Of a stretch of DNA of 64,000 nucleotides, positions 12,400 through 25,278 are shown in pieces (position 1 is the first letter of the stretch; each line of letters begins with the position of its first letter). Both the position numbers and the translations under genes were made by a program. The notes under the pieces are model-generated. The model ran no database searches. It saw only the letters and a program-made list of their open reading frames with translations, and was not told where the DNA came from. The stretch lies in NCBI GenBank assembly GCA_965649825.1, contig OZ287696.1:434001-498000 (forward strand), written 5' to 3'. This DNA comes from Penicillus capitatus (Eukaryota > Chlorophyta).

Positions 12400-13179
12400 A
12401 TCACACACAACCACCAATCTGACCAGAACACACACAAACGGATTCCGTTGTTGTTTACAAACGTTAATGGTGCGAATGTTGCAAGTGACAATTGACAATG
12501 GGTGTGAACGATGATGGCATTGTTTTGATGGACCTTGCTAAGTTCAAGTCCCGATTGAACATGATAAAGGAAATTTAAATGATTAACAACATTTAGGAGA
12601 ACATCTAGAGTGTCGGATCCATCACATCGATTGGAACACGTTGAAGGGATGTCGGCGCAAGGAATTCTAACCAAACGTCACTAACACTCTAACCACTCCG
12701 TTCGTTAGAGGGAGTTACCCAGCAGCGAACAGCAAAAACCAAAGAGAGTTCATGTGCGGATCTGTGGCATTTTCCCGATCTCTACGGGCGTCTCATGCTA
12801 TAATGTATAAACGCGCGTCCATGAGGGCTACGTCATCGGGCACTCTTGTGGTTTGAATCAAGTGATGCATGACTTATCTTCAGAAAAGGGATGAATGTGG
12901 CATTCTTCTCGCTCTCGCTTTTAATTGATTCCATTTTTACGCTGACATGGGTTGCCGATTTGATTTTACAGTGACGTGACGCCGAGAGGATAACGTCGCC
13001 AACTTAAAGCGCGCGTTTTTGAGATTTAAGATCCAGCGCATCGTTGACGCCGACCTTTCCTAGAGCTCTCGTTGTCTGGCGTCAGGCCTCGTTTTTTGCT
13101 GGGAAAGCTTTCGCGGTGTTTGCGAGGTTCCTTCCCTTTAATACAAAAAGCAAGCGCAAAACAGTCCGGTAACGACGCG
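12400..13179. other. Intergenic stretch with a small hairpin
   Basis: No coding frame is supported. A perfect 7-bp inverted repeat, CTCTAAC at 12687-12693 and GTTAGAG at 12704-12710, lies downstream of the ML-domain gene. TATA-like sequence (ATGTATAAAC) occurs near 12803-12812, upstream of the second ankyrin/U-box gene. Confidence 0.4.
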
Positions 13180-15435
13180 ATGGGTAGGAGAAAAAGTCCG
13201 AGGCACAGAAGGTGGAAGATAGTATCAACTCCACACCACGCCGTCGTTCATGCAGAGAAGAAAGAAGAAACCTACGCTTTCGATGTCGAACTCGCAAGAG
13301 TCCTCCTCTCGAAATTATGGTTGGACGAAGCGGTCAACTCCATGGCCCCCCAAAGGATTCTTTATATCAGCAAGCGACATTGCTGCGAACAAGCGCGAGG
13401 GGAATCGTCAGGGGGTGGCGCTTCAAATGCAACAGGCTCCGAGATTCAGCCGAACCTCAGTTCGACGGATGTCGACGCGGAGGAAGAAGTAAGAGCCTTC
13501 GTCCAATACCGTGGATACACGTATGCGAATAGGACGGCGACACATTTTTGCACGTGGCAGCATATACAGGCGACGTTCAACTTGTTCACACGCTTCTCGA
13601 AATGGGAGCAGCTCCCAATGTGAAAGGAGAGGTTAGTGTCAAACCAGCTAATGGCGTCTTCTCGGGAAGGTGAATGTTTATTGTTCGCTCGTTTAGGGGC
13701 TTCATCGCCCTCTACACCTCGCCGCTTTCAATGGAAACACGGAAGTGATCGAGTTGTTGTTGGATAATGGCGCCAATATTGATGCGGGAGACGAAACAGA
13801 ATGGACTGCCCTCTTCATCGCTTGTCAAGAGGGGCACTTCTCGGCAATCAAACTTCTGCTGGAGCGAGGCGCCGACATTCGTGCAAGAGCAACGACTGGT
13901 GTCACCTGTCTTATGACAGCTGTGAGATCGGACGATGCCGCCATTCTTCATTATTTGCTCGAAAAAGGCGCAGAAATAGCTGCAACTGATAATTGTGGAC
14001 GCACAGCGCTTCATTACTGTGCTGCACAAGACTTTCCTAAGTCGGCCAGTGTATTACTCTCCTATGGAGCACCATTCGACGCAAAAGAAGAGGTCTTCTA
14101 AAATTCCGTTTCCATTCTCGAGTTGATAATGCTACTCACTGTAGATGGGCTTGACTCCCTTAGTGGTCTCGATTTGCGAAGAAAACTGGGATACCATGCG
14201 CGTGCTCGTGAAGGAAGGGCCCGGCATTGATGCGGACGTCCATCTTGGACATACAGCATTACACATGGCAGTGCTTTGTGAAGATCTATCTGCCGTTACC
14301 AAGCTCTTGGAAGCAGGCGCTAGTGTCACTGCACGTAACAACAATGGACACACACCTCTCAACTGTGCATGCATCAAAGGACATATTGAAGTTGTGCGGT
14401 TGCTTGTTGAGCACGGAAGATCTGATTTGTCTGACCAATCTAATAATGGATCGCATCCTCTTTACTTGGCTGCTGAGAAGGGCGATGTTGATTTGGTGCG
14501 CTATCTCATACTCAAGAAGGCCCCAGTGAATCTTCCAAATAAGGAGGGGATAACACCTTTGATGCCTGCTGCACTGTTCGATCACGCGAACTGCGTTGAG
14601 TTACTTCTGGAAGCTGGCGCAGATACCAACAAGAAAAGCAAGTGCGGATATACATCATTGATGTTGGCTGTCGTGGGAGATAATCTCGATATTATTCGGA
14701 TGCTGTTGGACAAGGGCACCAACATTGATGTCGTCGACAGGGTAAGTTTACACAAGAAAATCCAGAATTCATAACTGTGCTTATGTAGGACAACGAGACA
14801 GCACTCTATACTGCATCATTCAGAGGATTAACTCATATTGTGCGGATGCTGTTGAAGGCCGGTGCTAATCCAAACATCAAAGCAGATGTATGTATGCTTA
14901 TTCCTTTTCGCTCTTCTGAGTATTCTCATAGTCAGGAGCTACAGCTTTGCATGTGGCCGCACAAGAAGGGCATATCAAGATTGTAAAGCACTTGGTGAAC
15001 AACGGAGCAGACTTGTTTGCCACGACAAGACAATCAGCTACAGCATTGCATCTGGCTGTTATCAACATGCATTCAGACGTCGTTGCTTTTCTTGGCGACA
15101 GAATGCAAAGAGCCAAATGCAGACCCTCATATTCAGAGAAGACTCCACAGAATAAGCCGGCCCCAAAAAAAGAGGAAACGACAACTTTTGATCCATCTTC
15201 CCAGAAGACAGTGAAACTTGAAGACGTTCTCAGATGTCCTATCACAAAGAACATCATGAACGACCCTGTTATGGCAGCTGATGGCCACACATATGAACGA
15301 GCTGCCATCGCTGACTGGATACTTGAGCATGGCATGTCACCTACGACACGGCAACCTCTCTCACCTGGGCCACTTTTACCAAATCTTGCCATGAAAAGCC
15401 AAATCGAGATGTACAGAAAGAGCCAGAACAAATAG
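13180..15435 (+). CDS. Ankyrin-repeat U-box protein, second tandem copy (putative E3 ubiquitin ligase)
   Basis: ATG 13180 opens a basic N-terminal exon (MGRRKSPRHRRWKI) ending at 13488 (DVDAEEE). Exon 2 begins at 13533 with an ankyrin repeat (DGDTFLHVAAYTGDVQLVHT) and exon 3 at 13697 (GLHRPLHLAAFNGNTEVIEL). About 12 repeats follow (GHTPLNCACIKGHIEVVRLL), then a linker with Lys/Thr and a U-box: LRCPITKNIMNDPVMAADGH, TYERAAIADWILEHGMSPTT. The 3' introns (after VVDR and IKAD) interrupt the same repeat positions as in the upstream copy, showing a tandem duplication. Role as for the first copy. Unlike that copy, the N-terminus is well bounded. Stop at 15433-15435. Confidence 0.85.
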
Positions 15436-16262
15436 AGATGCTGGCGCGATAACTGCAATGCTTTGGTGGCGAATAGAAAAGACGATGACTGTTCTGTATT
15501 AGACAGATCCTGGTGTACATGATCAACTCGTTACAGTGGTCAACATCGCCATTTACACCATTTTTCGTTTGGCCATTGCAAGAGTGTTGTACAAAGACAA
15601 TCTCTAGAGTTTCTGAGGAGAAGGAATGAGGGACAGTGCGTGGTTTGTTTGTCGAAGACCGGTGATTTCAACACTCATCTGTTTTGTGTTTTTTCCCTTT
15701 TGTGACGTACTCACTGTTAATATGAGTCGATTCTCTGTTTAAAGGATTCTCTCTTTTGTGCTTGTCGACGATTCTGAAGAAACCTGTGTTCAATGAATGA
15801 GATTTGTTTGAGAGTGATCCATGGTCTCTATCGTCGCTTGCTTTACCGAATGGAGAGTAGATGATCTCCGGTGTGAACGGATGTATCATCTTCACAGGAC
15901 ATATTGGCTCACTTAAGAAGGGATGGGTATGCTCTCGATGAAACGAATTTGACACGCAGCGCAGAGAACACGTGCAAGAGTAGGACAGGCAAACGGTGGT
16001 TCTTTTGGTAAGTCTCGAGAACTCTTCTCCACGGTGCAGAACAACAGATCAACCATGTCAGTCAGACGGGTAAAAAGCACGTACGTCAACACCCAATCGG
16101 GGATCATACAAACATGGACCACCTATACCTTTTCAAAAAATCGTGTATGTCCCGTTGGACGCACGCAATTTCGGAATGCACCAAAGTGAAACAAGATGGG
16201 CCAAACATCATCCAATGGTTCCAATGACGCACGCTTTTCTTTTCACCTTATCTCTTCTAAGA
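15436..16262. other. Intergenic stretch, nothing recognised
   Basis: Contains only short frames with no repeat or family similarity that I can see. It carries the 3' flanks of the ankyrin/U-box gene and of the MIS12-like gene, which converge here. Confidence 0.4.
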
Positions 16263-17311
16263 CTAGAATGGCCAAGCAGCAATGGCCTGCCCGATATCTG
16301 TTTCACCCACAATGGCTGACCACTTTTGCTGGTTCATCTCGACCTGAAGATTGCCTACTTCACACTCTGATCGCCATTCAGGGCACGACATGAGGAATCG
16401 GTCACTTTTTTGAGATGGAATGCTTTTGTTGCGGTTCGTGCTCGCAAAAGCACTCTTCAGTTTCTGCCCTTCTTTCACAATCCCCTGAAGTCCATCCATT
16501 CCGGAGATCAATGATGGGACGTCTTGCAAATGACTCTCTATTCCAACAGCAACGTTCTCCAGTCCTTGTATATCTTAAACAATCACTCTTTTGCTAAACT
16601 GCCACATCTCACACTTTTCACCTTGTGCATAGAGTGCCTGACACTTTGCAACCTCCTCTAACTGATGCTGGGCATAAAGGATGCACGTGTGATGCTAAAG
16701 AACAGTCTCTTATTACTCTTGGTTTAGCCAGAGACGCTTTCCCACCTTGCGTGTTTCGTTGGCAATTGCCAAGATCTCGTCCCCCTCTGCTGTTGCTTCA
16801 CCCGTCATATCCCCCATGTCTCGATACACTGTACTGCGTCGATGGTGGACATCGTCGACGGCTTTGTGTGGAAAAGAGAAGCAAGAACGCTGTGCTGTGG
16901 CCACGAATACAGCCATCGAGTTTTCGATTTGATGCGTCAGATCTTCATAGATCCTCTCCACACCCTGTATGCACATTCTCCCCCTTCCCGCAGTCTCGCC
17001 CTATGCACCGGCAACCTCTAGGGTGGATGATGGATCAATATCCGTGTTGACACAGCTCGCCACGACGAACCTAGACAAATCCAATGACGGAGGCGTCGTC
17101 TACAAAAGAGAAGACGTTACTCTTCGAAATGGTCAATGAGATCTGCCGCGGCACAGTGGACCTGAAAAGAAGAACGTTTAGCGAGAACACAAACCACATT
17201 CGATGCGTGTACAATATTACAGAGTTCATTGAGAACGGCATCGGGTGCGACGCCAAAGTGCTCTTCGAATGCGTTCTCGGAAGGAGGCTCCTGTCTCGAC
17301 GATGCATCCAT
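16263..17311 (-). CDS. MIS12-like kinetochore protein
   Basis: MIS12 nucleates the Mis12 complex that links centromeric chromatin to microtubule-binding kinetochore parts. Reading from ATG 17311 and removing five or six short introns gives MDASSRQEPPSENAFEEHFG, then VAPDAVLNELCNIV, AADLIDHFEEF, TDIDPSSTLE, GVERIYEDLTHQIENSMAVF and a long helical C-terminus (LEEVAKCQALYAQ, VGIESHLQDVPSLISGMDG). The order of an N-terminal FFGF-like motif, a helix pair, a D-I-x-P segment, a helix with E..F/IE..M and a coiled coil follows the MIS12 head and stalk. Each exon is small, so boundaries are less secure than in other genes. The C-terminal end (stop at 16263) may include one more intron. Confidence 0.5.
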
Positions 17312-18059
17312 GGCGTTTCTGGCGTTTGATGATCGGATCCGTCCTTTCGCGTTGGTACGTTCGGTGCAAGCATTCTTTTCGCATAACGCTGTTTCGTCTT
17401 TTGGCGGCGCCTTTTGATCTCGCGTCGAAGGCGCGTGCGGAAAACGGCGTTCGCGCGTTCTGGTCAAAAGCGGAGCCGCCGAACGCTCTTCCGTTTCGGC
17501 TCACGTACAGCCAGAGAGATCGACTTCGAGAGGTACCAGTAGATTCGCCGTCACTCGCCGACGCGTCGAATCCGAAGCCCCTCTCGAACACCATCGCTCT
17601 TTACGCAATGCGCAGAATCGACTTCGATCCGGTGACGACAACCAGGCACCCTCAACTGATCGCTATGACGAAAACCCCAAATCGAACCTCTTCTTAAACT
17701 GAGGATCTGAACCGAGACGCAGAGAATGCGCAAAGAACTCTATCTTCAGGGGGTAATCTCTCTTTAATAGTAAGACTCCACACGGGGTCACCTCGTAAAG
17801 GTATTTTTTAGTCTTTTTATTAACATGCAGCAATGTCTGTTCTCTGCGGAAGGATGAGTTGTGTGCCGATCTTGATGGCCTCGTACCTGAGTGCTATGTG
17901 ATACAGCTTGACGCTTGGCTGCTGACCCCATACATGCATAGAGTGAGAATCCTTGTGTCACTCTTTTGATCGCCCTTGATGATGCTGTTCTGATTTCCTC
18001 ACTGAAAAAATGTGATGTCACTCATTTTGTCACTACCACTGAGGCATGGATATGAAGAC
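17312..18059. other. Stretch with no supported gene
   Basis: Overlapping frames at 17226-17733 on both strands are Arg/Ser-rich with no family resemblance. The region around 17990-18040 contains GTGATGTCAC, a short palindrome. Nothing else is recognised up to the hairpin cluster. Confidence 0.35.
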
Positions 18060-18233
18060 GAGGCATTCTCCCTAGAATCCGAGGCATCGTGTTTCGTCGA
18101 TGTATATCTCGGCTGAGAATGCCTCAAAGCACGTCAAATGCTTGTAGGACACACGTCCTCGCATTTGACCTTTGTTGATTCCATTGCCTTCAGTAGACCC
18201 GTTGGGTCAGTGATCTGTTAGGTTTTGCCCAAC
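18060..18233 (+). ncRNA. Candidate structured non-coding RNA (three consecutive hairpins)
   Basis: Hairpin 1 pairs GAGGCATTCTC (18060-18070) with GAGAATGCCTC (18115-18125), 11 perfect base pairs. Nested inside are CCGAG/CTCGG (18079-18083 with 18108-18112) and GCATCG/CGATGT (18084-18089 with 18098-18103, one G-U). Hairpin 2 pairs GTCAAATGC (18133-18141) with GCATTTGAC (18161-18169), enclosing AGGAC/GTCCT and an ACAC loop. Hairpin 3 pairs GTTGGG (18201-18206) with CCCAAC (18228-18233). There is no coding frame across the block. I could not match it to U1-U6, U3, SRP, RNase P/MRP or tRNA signatures. Strand and transcript ends are not determined; structure alone cannot set the strand. Confidence 0.45.
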
Positions 18234-19231
18234 AAATGCCATTCTATACTCCATTCAACCTCACCTCTTTGCTTGTCGGCATGGAGAAGATGGTGCATAC
18301 AACAATGGGAAGGTTGGCTTCATAACGCGTATTCATCATAAGACGACGATTTCTATGTGGGTGGTATCTAAGGAGTAAGGATGTTTCGTCCTGCGCTCAT
18401 TCTCGGCAGCTTTGATACTAGTGCGAAGGAAATGGAAGCATCCGTCCATATGTGTGTGATGATAAATGGATTCCCCTTCAGGAAATCCACCCATGACTGA
18501 AACGCACATCACTCGTTTCTGACACACCACACGTCACATCACTTCGTAACTATATACATTTACATAAGCTGACTAATATGTAGGTCCTCCGTACATGAAT
18601 GCTATCACTTCTGTTGTTCATGTCTGAAATCAGTGACTAGTGTCTGTGATGAAGTCACACATTGGGTAATTCAGATGTTCGCTCCTATGATGATACAAAT
18701 GCGCCTTTTGTCTGAGACAATGGCCATCACTGCTTCATCCCAGTTCGTTCTTTGCCTTCCAAGTGGCATCTGGACGCGTTCAAAGAAGCAGCAGTGATTC
18801 TGGATGCACATGCAATGCTTTGGTATTTCACTGAAGTCTGTGCAGCAGAGACATGCCTGCTCCATCCTATAGGGTCCCAGCTCTCTGCTGAGGACACCAA
18901 ACGTGGGGCAGATAGTGAAGATGCGGCGCTCGCTATCCACGGCATCCTGTGATGTCTACTGGACGAAAGTGCCAGACATTGCTAACAGGAGCTGCATGTG
19001 ACGGTCTTGTCAAGCCGTTATGCACTTACCTGCTTGACACAACACGTTGCAGCAAGATGATGCATATCCTTTCTGTCGAGGCAAAGCAGCAGAAGACTGT
19101 TGCAGATGACGGGAAGGAGACAGCAGTTATCGCAATGATGCGCATACAAAGCTCAAAAGGACGGAACACACATTGACGATATAACATAGCGCCTGAGCAT
19201 GTCACTACTCTTTTTGTGAGAAACACAAGAT
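18234..19231. other. Stretch with no supported gene
   Basis: About 1 kb between the hairpin cluster and the end of the HIR3/CABIN1-like gene. The frames present (for example 18671-18940) look like chance frames. A 3' extension of the hairpin RNA or regulatory DNA is possible but not shown. Confidence 0.35.
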
Positions 19232-22200
19232 TTAATCGTCTACGTCATCATCACAGTTCATGAACTGCTGAAAAGCGTTCACAAATGCCCCTTGACGTTG
19301 AGCATCGGTCTCTTTCTGAGGGAATGCCTTCGCGGACTGGCACGGATCTGTCTGCGTGGATTGTCCTGGATTTGTGATTGGCACGTTTGTTGTGGGCTCC
19401 TCTTGTGGCGGCGCCGCCGCCTCGTCGGCAGTAAGATCGATGCATTGAATGCACGCAGATGACATATTTGCATCCTGTACTGTCTGCTGATTATGACCAG
19501 ACTGTTCGTTCACCCCCATCGCCAGGCTGTGCTGAGGAGGAGCGGGGCTCGTCATCTTGCTGACATCTTGAATGGCTGTCATCATTGTCTGGGACTGCGT
19601 CTTCAGTGGCAAACTCGGATTGATATTGGTCATCTGTTGAACGCCGTGTGCGATGCAGATGGAATCGTATAGGTTCTTCATGATGTGCATCAAACGCAGC
19701 GAAAGAAAGCGACTTGACAACAGCGCATCGTTGAAATGCCGAATCACTTGCGATGTCTGCTGCATCAACTACAACATTCTCTCACACATTTCTGTATTAT
19801 CCTATCCGATGGGTTTCTTACTTCGATTACAGCGGTGTCAGCTAGATGGATGCGTTCTGTGTGCATGACGGATGTCCGGATGTCTTCTGCTCGAGCGAAG
19901 AGCTTTTCGATCACAGCTAGAAGCATTCGCTGCAGCAATCGTTTGCAGATCTGTGTATCGAGTCTCAGACATCGATGCTGAGAAATGCCTGTCAGCTTAG
20001 AAATGGTGACCGTTTCTTGCGATTTCATCAAAAGCATTGGGTAGATCAGTGCGCATTGTGTGATGTAGTCTAGCAGTGTAAACGGATCTGTTGCCGGTAA
20101 CCCTCTGTCTGTGATCTCGCCCATCACACGAGACAGCGCCTCAGCGTACATCACTGAAATGGCTATTCAGTACTAAAAACGAGAGATATGGGACGTACTT
20201 GTCTTGAGGTTTCCCTGTGATTCACACAAGACCTCATAAGCCGCAGTGAAGAGACGGAGAATATTATCCGTCATGGGCTGAATGACTCCCGACGCATTTT
20301 CTTTCCACTGCTCCAGAAAATTTGTCAGATTGATGTACTCGGTATCAACGATGGGCCGTTCAAAGAGACAACATATGATGTTGTTCAGTATCCGCTCGAT
20401 GCCGCTGTTGGATTCCGCCGTGGTACTCTCCTGAATACCGTCGTGAATGAGCAGAAGCTTCATACCCATTGCTCTCTGAGGCATATCGACGAGACATGGA
20501 TATCTGTATCCATTTGAGCGGGAGGCAATGAGCTCAGACGGTCCATCAAAGTCGCCTTTGCCCAGGGCATCGGCAATACTGCCCATCCATTCGGCATCTC
20601 GAGCGGCATAGACGAGTCTCATGTAGAGCTTCAAGTATTTCCGCACGCGAGAGGCGAATTTCCAGACCGGTTCCTCGATTCCAGATCCTGAGATCTTGAT
20701 AGGGGGATTGCCGCCAGATGCTGCCCGTTGGGATGATCGAAACTGTCGAGGGTCGATCGGCCCAAAGCTGATACAGAATTTCTTCCGTCCCTTCACAAAC
20801 AGCTGCTGGATGTGCGACAGCGCTCCGAGATAATTCCCTTTATGATTGAAGGCTCTGGCCAGATGATAATGCACACGATGGTAGCTGCTCATTTTTACTC
20901 TACAGAACTCCAGAGCTGATCGGCAGTCTTCAAAGATCGATGCCTGTGCTGTGGTTTCGTCCTCTGGTGTCTCTCGGGTGTCAAATCCATGTGATGCCAA
21001 GACTGCCCAGTCACTAAACCCCATCAGCATCAGTTTCAAGCGCGAGGCGTGCAGTTTGCAGAGCGGATCAAGCTGACCTCCTGCATCTCTGACGGCCGCT
21101 TTCACAGATTCTGAAAAATACCACAACGACTCTTTCTGCCAACCTTCCTCTTCCATTTTCCACACCAGCTTCCCCTTGTTCAACAGAAGCTGCCATGATG
21201 GAGTGAGGTTCCCATCAAGCAATGTATTCAGTCGTGATTGCGCAGACAGACAGAGGTGATGTTGCTCTGAAGAGAGAACCAGCGATATGTCTCGGTGCTG
21301 AAAGGGAGGTGGATGCGTAAGGAGGATCCAATCGAGCTCCAAGAGCATCTCCAGGACGTAACGCTTCTCTTCTTCAAACCCTGGCGCTTCAGCCAGAACC
21401 TGAGCGACGAGAAAACAACGCCGATGGCCGCAGAGCAACTGACGCCATTTCTCATTGAGCATTTGGGAAGACATAAAGTCACGAGGGGCGATGTTCTGAA
21501 TACAGGAGGAGATAAAGAACTGCATGGCGTCCTTGTAATGGATCGCCAGGCATTCCCATGTCCAGTAGCGATCTGGATTGAAGCAGAGATCTATTTTCAT
21601 CCATTTGATATAGTTATCCAGCAATTCCAGACCGTTCTCTCCCAGAATCCCATTTCCCTCTTCAAGATCCATGTCATCCTCCAGCACAGAGAGACAGTGA
21701 TAGTAATAGAGATGTTCCTGGATATCGATGTTTGGCAATTGGCCGACATTGGCATCGCGATTGACAATTCTTGTTTTTAAGAGTCCAGGAAGCATGCCTC
21801 GATTCAGGTCCTTGTCGATGGATGTGTCTTGTGCTGTGATGAACCCATCGAGCGAAAGATCGTTCAAGATCTCGTCAGACGGCAGCTCGATTAACTCCAT
21901 AATCGTTGTCAACAGTGGACGGAGTTTTGCAAAGATATGGAGGTCTCCTTCTCTCGATTGTAGGTAGGCAAGGGAGGGAGAGAGGCAATGCCAGAGCTGA
22001 GGGAGATCTGTCTTCTTGAGGCACTCCTTCTCCAGCACATCTCGTCTCCATCGATTCTTCCAGTCCGAATCGGCACTCGACACAAAATCGACGCCATAGA
22101 GACAGTGAAGAAAATGTGAGATGCCATCGATCAAGGCTTCGATGGAATTGTCGATGTCTTCCTTCTCTTCGACATTCAAATCATACAACTGTCTCTCGAA

Positions 22201-25200
22201 AGAATCCAAGGTAGCGACGTTTTGATCTTTGAGCTGTGAAAAGAAAGCAATCCATGCGGCAAATCGATCGGCCATGAGCTGGAGGGAGATATTTTTGGAT
22301 CCCTTGCGGTAGACAGCTTCCCTCTCGCCCAAAAGATCGAAGAGATTCAGGGCGAGGTGACACATAATTTCTGCGTTTTGACCGAAGACGGGGTCAATCT
22401 GGATCAGCACAAACACCAAAGCCGCCGCTTCATGGAAAGCGCGTTTTCTAGAATCTGTCCGGGAGCCATTAGTCCCGTCTCCTTTATAACAGAACCTCCA
22501 GAAACACCACTCGAGATGCTGAAAACCCTTGATCAAAACACGCCGAAGGAGCAACTGTACATCGGGCTGCAGTAAAGAAGGCAGAGCATCTGAAAGCTGT
22601 AGACTGTAGGGATGCTTCTGAAAGAAATCATGTACAAAGAAGGCAAACTCTTTGATCTGGACAAAGACGCATCTGGTTGGCAGATTCTCGATGGACTCTT
22701 GCTACAGACAGTGCGTCAATCGTTTCAGCAGAGAGGGCACATTTCTGTGGCCGCACCAGAGCAGGGGGAATCTCGGAGGGTACGGCTTCACGAGACTCCA
22801 GGCAGTCAAGGGAGGTGGAGAAGGGTAGACCAATGTCAAGGAGATGCAGACGACAGAGGAATTCTGTATCGACAACACGAGCTCTTCTAGAAGCTTCCTG
22901 CACAAACAGTACTTAGCAGTGGACATGGATATCCAGATCGACACACACTTGCAGAAAACGGAGTCCTCTAAAACGGTAGTCGTCCAACAAGATTGGCGGT
23001 TTCGTACTGTCCTGTTGATGGAAGAGAACAGGAAAGAGGAGCGTGCACAGATCCTCATATTGCATAGCTGTCGGCGAGTCGTCTTCAGCAGGAAGGGTGT
23101 CGATCATGTCATGGTAGAGACATGTGACCAACTTGAATTGAATCGTCTCGACTGAAATCGTGAAATCTGTTTGCAGATGTTTGAGGTGTAACGGTCCATC
23201 GAGCTTGGCTGCATGAATGTATGCCTTTTCAAAAGATCTTTCTGCTTCGTGGCATCTCTCTTCCATCAGCTGCAGTTTGCCCAGCGCCCAAAAGAGTCGC
23301 GCTAGGAACGTGGAATCTGGAGGTGATGCATCTTTTTTGGAAGGGACGTGGAGCAAAGTGCATTCCAAACATCTTGAGAGATGGCGCTGGCACCTGAGGA
23401 GGGCCTTCTCGTCTTTCTTGAGGTTTTCTGAAAGATCTGTATCCATACGAATGGCTTGATCAAAGAGAAGTTCGGCCATAGACAGAGAATAGGAGGACGT
23501 CGAACCGAAGCCAATCAGACCGTCCAGATCACAAAGCTCCGCCGCTTCTTCTTCCTGCACAAAGCACGGAAGCGCATTTTTGCGCGATCGTTTCGTGGGT
23601 CATACCTCCAGTTGGATCGGGTCCTTCAGCCGATGTTCCAAAAGAGACGTGGCTAAGAAAAGGGGAGAGATTCCATTGGATGCATTGATCTCCTGCAAAA
23701 ACGCCAGGATCTGGGCGCAACTATCGTGGGCATAAGGCATCTGTCCAGGCTTCTCTGGCTTGGGAGTTCTTGTCAGGAACGGCAGGACCTCCCAGTCCTC
23801 TGTCCGCAATGCACTCTTTATCATTTGTATGACATTCCATGTCGCTGGCTCATCGTTTTTCGAAACCGAAAGTCGTGATCTGAGTGGAAACCGCACTCCG
23901 GCCGTCTGATGATGCAAACACACTTTTCAAGAGTGAACAGGGTTATGATCCTACCGGTTCAGAGGGGCGATCTGAATTGGGTGCTGTGTTGGGCATCGTG
24001 TTGCTGTCCATCTCCAGATCTTCTTCGTTATGAAGCACGATCTGTTCACAAACGATTCGTGCCGTGGCCAGAACTTCCCATTGGCTGTCGACGGAGCGAA
24101 TCACAATAGCCCCTTCGTCGGGAAATGCATCGTCGACCCTCTTACTCCCATCCACAATTTCGCAGAGGACATGGATCAAACGTGTCCAGGTCGGGGGAAA
24201 AACGCAACGCCGGACGGAGTTCTCAGGCACCACCGATTCCCAATCCACTCTCCTACGAATCCTGGGCTCGAGCATCACGTCTCCTTTCGAATACCATCTA
24301 ACAAAAGAACGACAGTGCTTAAGTGGAATGCCGACCGAGATGTGTGATGACTCTAGGAGTTCCTTGGCTCTTTTGTGTCCAGGAATGCCGGAGAGAACTG
24401 TCTGGGCATGTTGGACAGCAGCTTCATACTCCTGCACTTCCAGGCAGACCTATACGATGACAGAAACGCCTTCTTGTCTTTACGCGCAGGGAGAGAGATA
24501 TCACCTCCATGAGTGGCTCCCTCAACGGTACATAATCCGGCCGTTTTTCCAGAGCGTCTTCCAAAACGTGTCGGGCAAAGGCGACGTAACCCACCTCTAA
24601 TGCCTGGTTCGCCGCATATCACATAACAGGCACATCGCCGATCGAGAGGGCTGACCAGTGTTCCCAGTTTCCGACAGAGGACAACGTTGAACGGTTCGAG
24701 TCTGAACGCCTCTTTGAGACACTCGAAAGCAAGTAGCGGATCCGACTCCACCAACACATCTGCCTTCAATTTCAATGTGGCTTGACAGACGACCAGCAGC
24801 GCATGCATTGGATCTCCCTCTGCTTCAGATCTTACACCCACCCATTTGTGCATCTCTCACAATGCTTTACCCGGAGGAGGATTCTCGCGCACAACTAACG
24901 AGGACGAATGGGCCAAAACCGATTCGAAATGCGCCAATGCCTCTTTCGGTTTGCCCTCAGCCAAGCATCGCATTCCTTTGTTATACATCTCGACCTGTCA
25001 CATCACCACCATATTTCATCTTCCAGCAAGATGTGTGACCAGACGAGTTGCGCAAGCTGCGTTGCGAAAGTCGGCACCTCCTCTGCCTGGATCTCCTACA
25101 CCCACCATCTTCAGATGACGCTCGTCGACGTGTGTCTGTCCATCCGATACCTCCGTTTCGGATCCCTCGTTGATACAGGCGAATCCATACGACACCTTCG

Positions 25201-25207
25201 AATCCAT
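19232..25207 (-). CDS. HIR complex histone chaperone subunit (HIR3/CABIN1-like TPR protein)
   Basis: HIR3/CABIN1 is the scaffold of the HIR complex, which deposits H3.3-H4 independently of replication. ATG 25207 starts a short acidic leader. A TPR follows after an intron ending TGATGTGACAG (VEMYNKGMRCLAEGKPKEAL), with further TPR-like helices (LLAFECLKEAFRLEPFNVVL, EYEAAVQHAQTVLSG, HEAERSFEKAYIHAAKLD). The diagnostic central block is LDNYIKWMKIDLCFNPDRYW, then TWECLAIHYKDAMQFFI and HRRCFLVAQVLAEAP, matching the family's N-P-x-R-x-x-x-W-x-x-L-A segment. Late TPR-like text (YHLARAFNHKGNYLGALSHI) and an acidic C-terminus (FMNCDDDVDD) complete about 1,800 residues. Eight or more short introns. 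Gene identity is strong; several N-terminal exon edges are approximate. Confidence 0.72.
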
Positions 25208-25278
25208 GACGCTCCGTTACAAATGCGTATGATGGATGCGTTTGGTTAAGGGTTCTGTCGAGACCCGTCGGTTCAAAA

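Noticed and set aside
18060-18233. Hairpin cluster as a TPP riboswitch or spliceosomal snRNA
   Set aside because: The TPP signature (CTGAGA with a second conserved arm) and the invariant cores of U1, U2, U4, U5 and U6 are absent.
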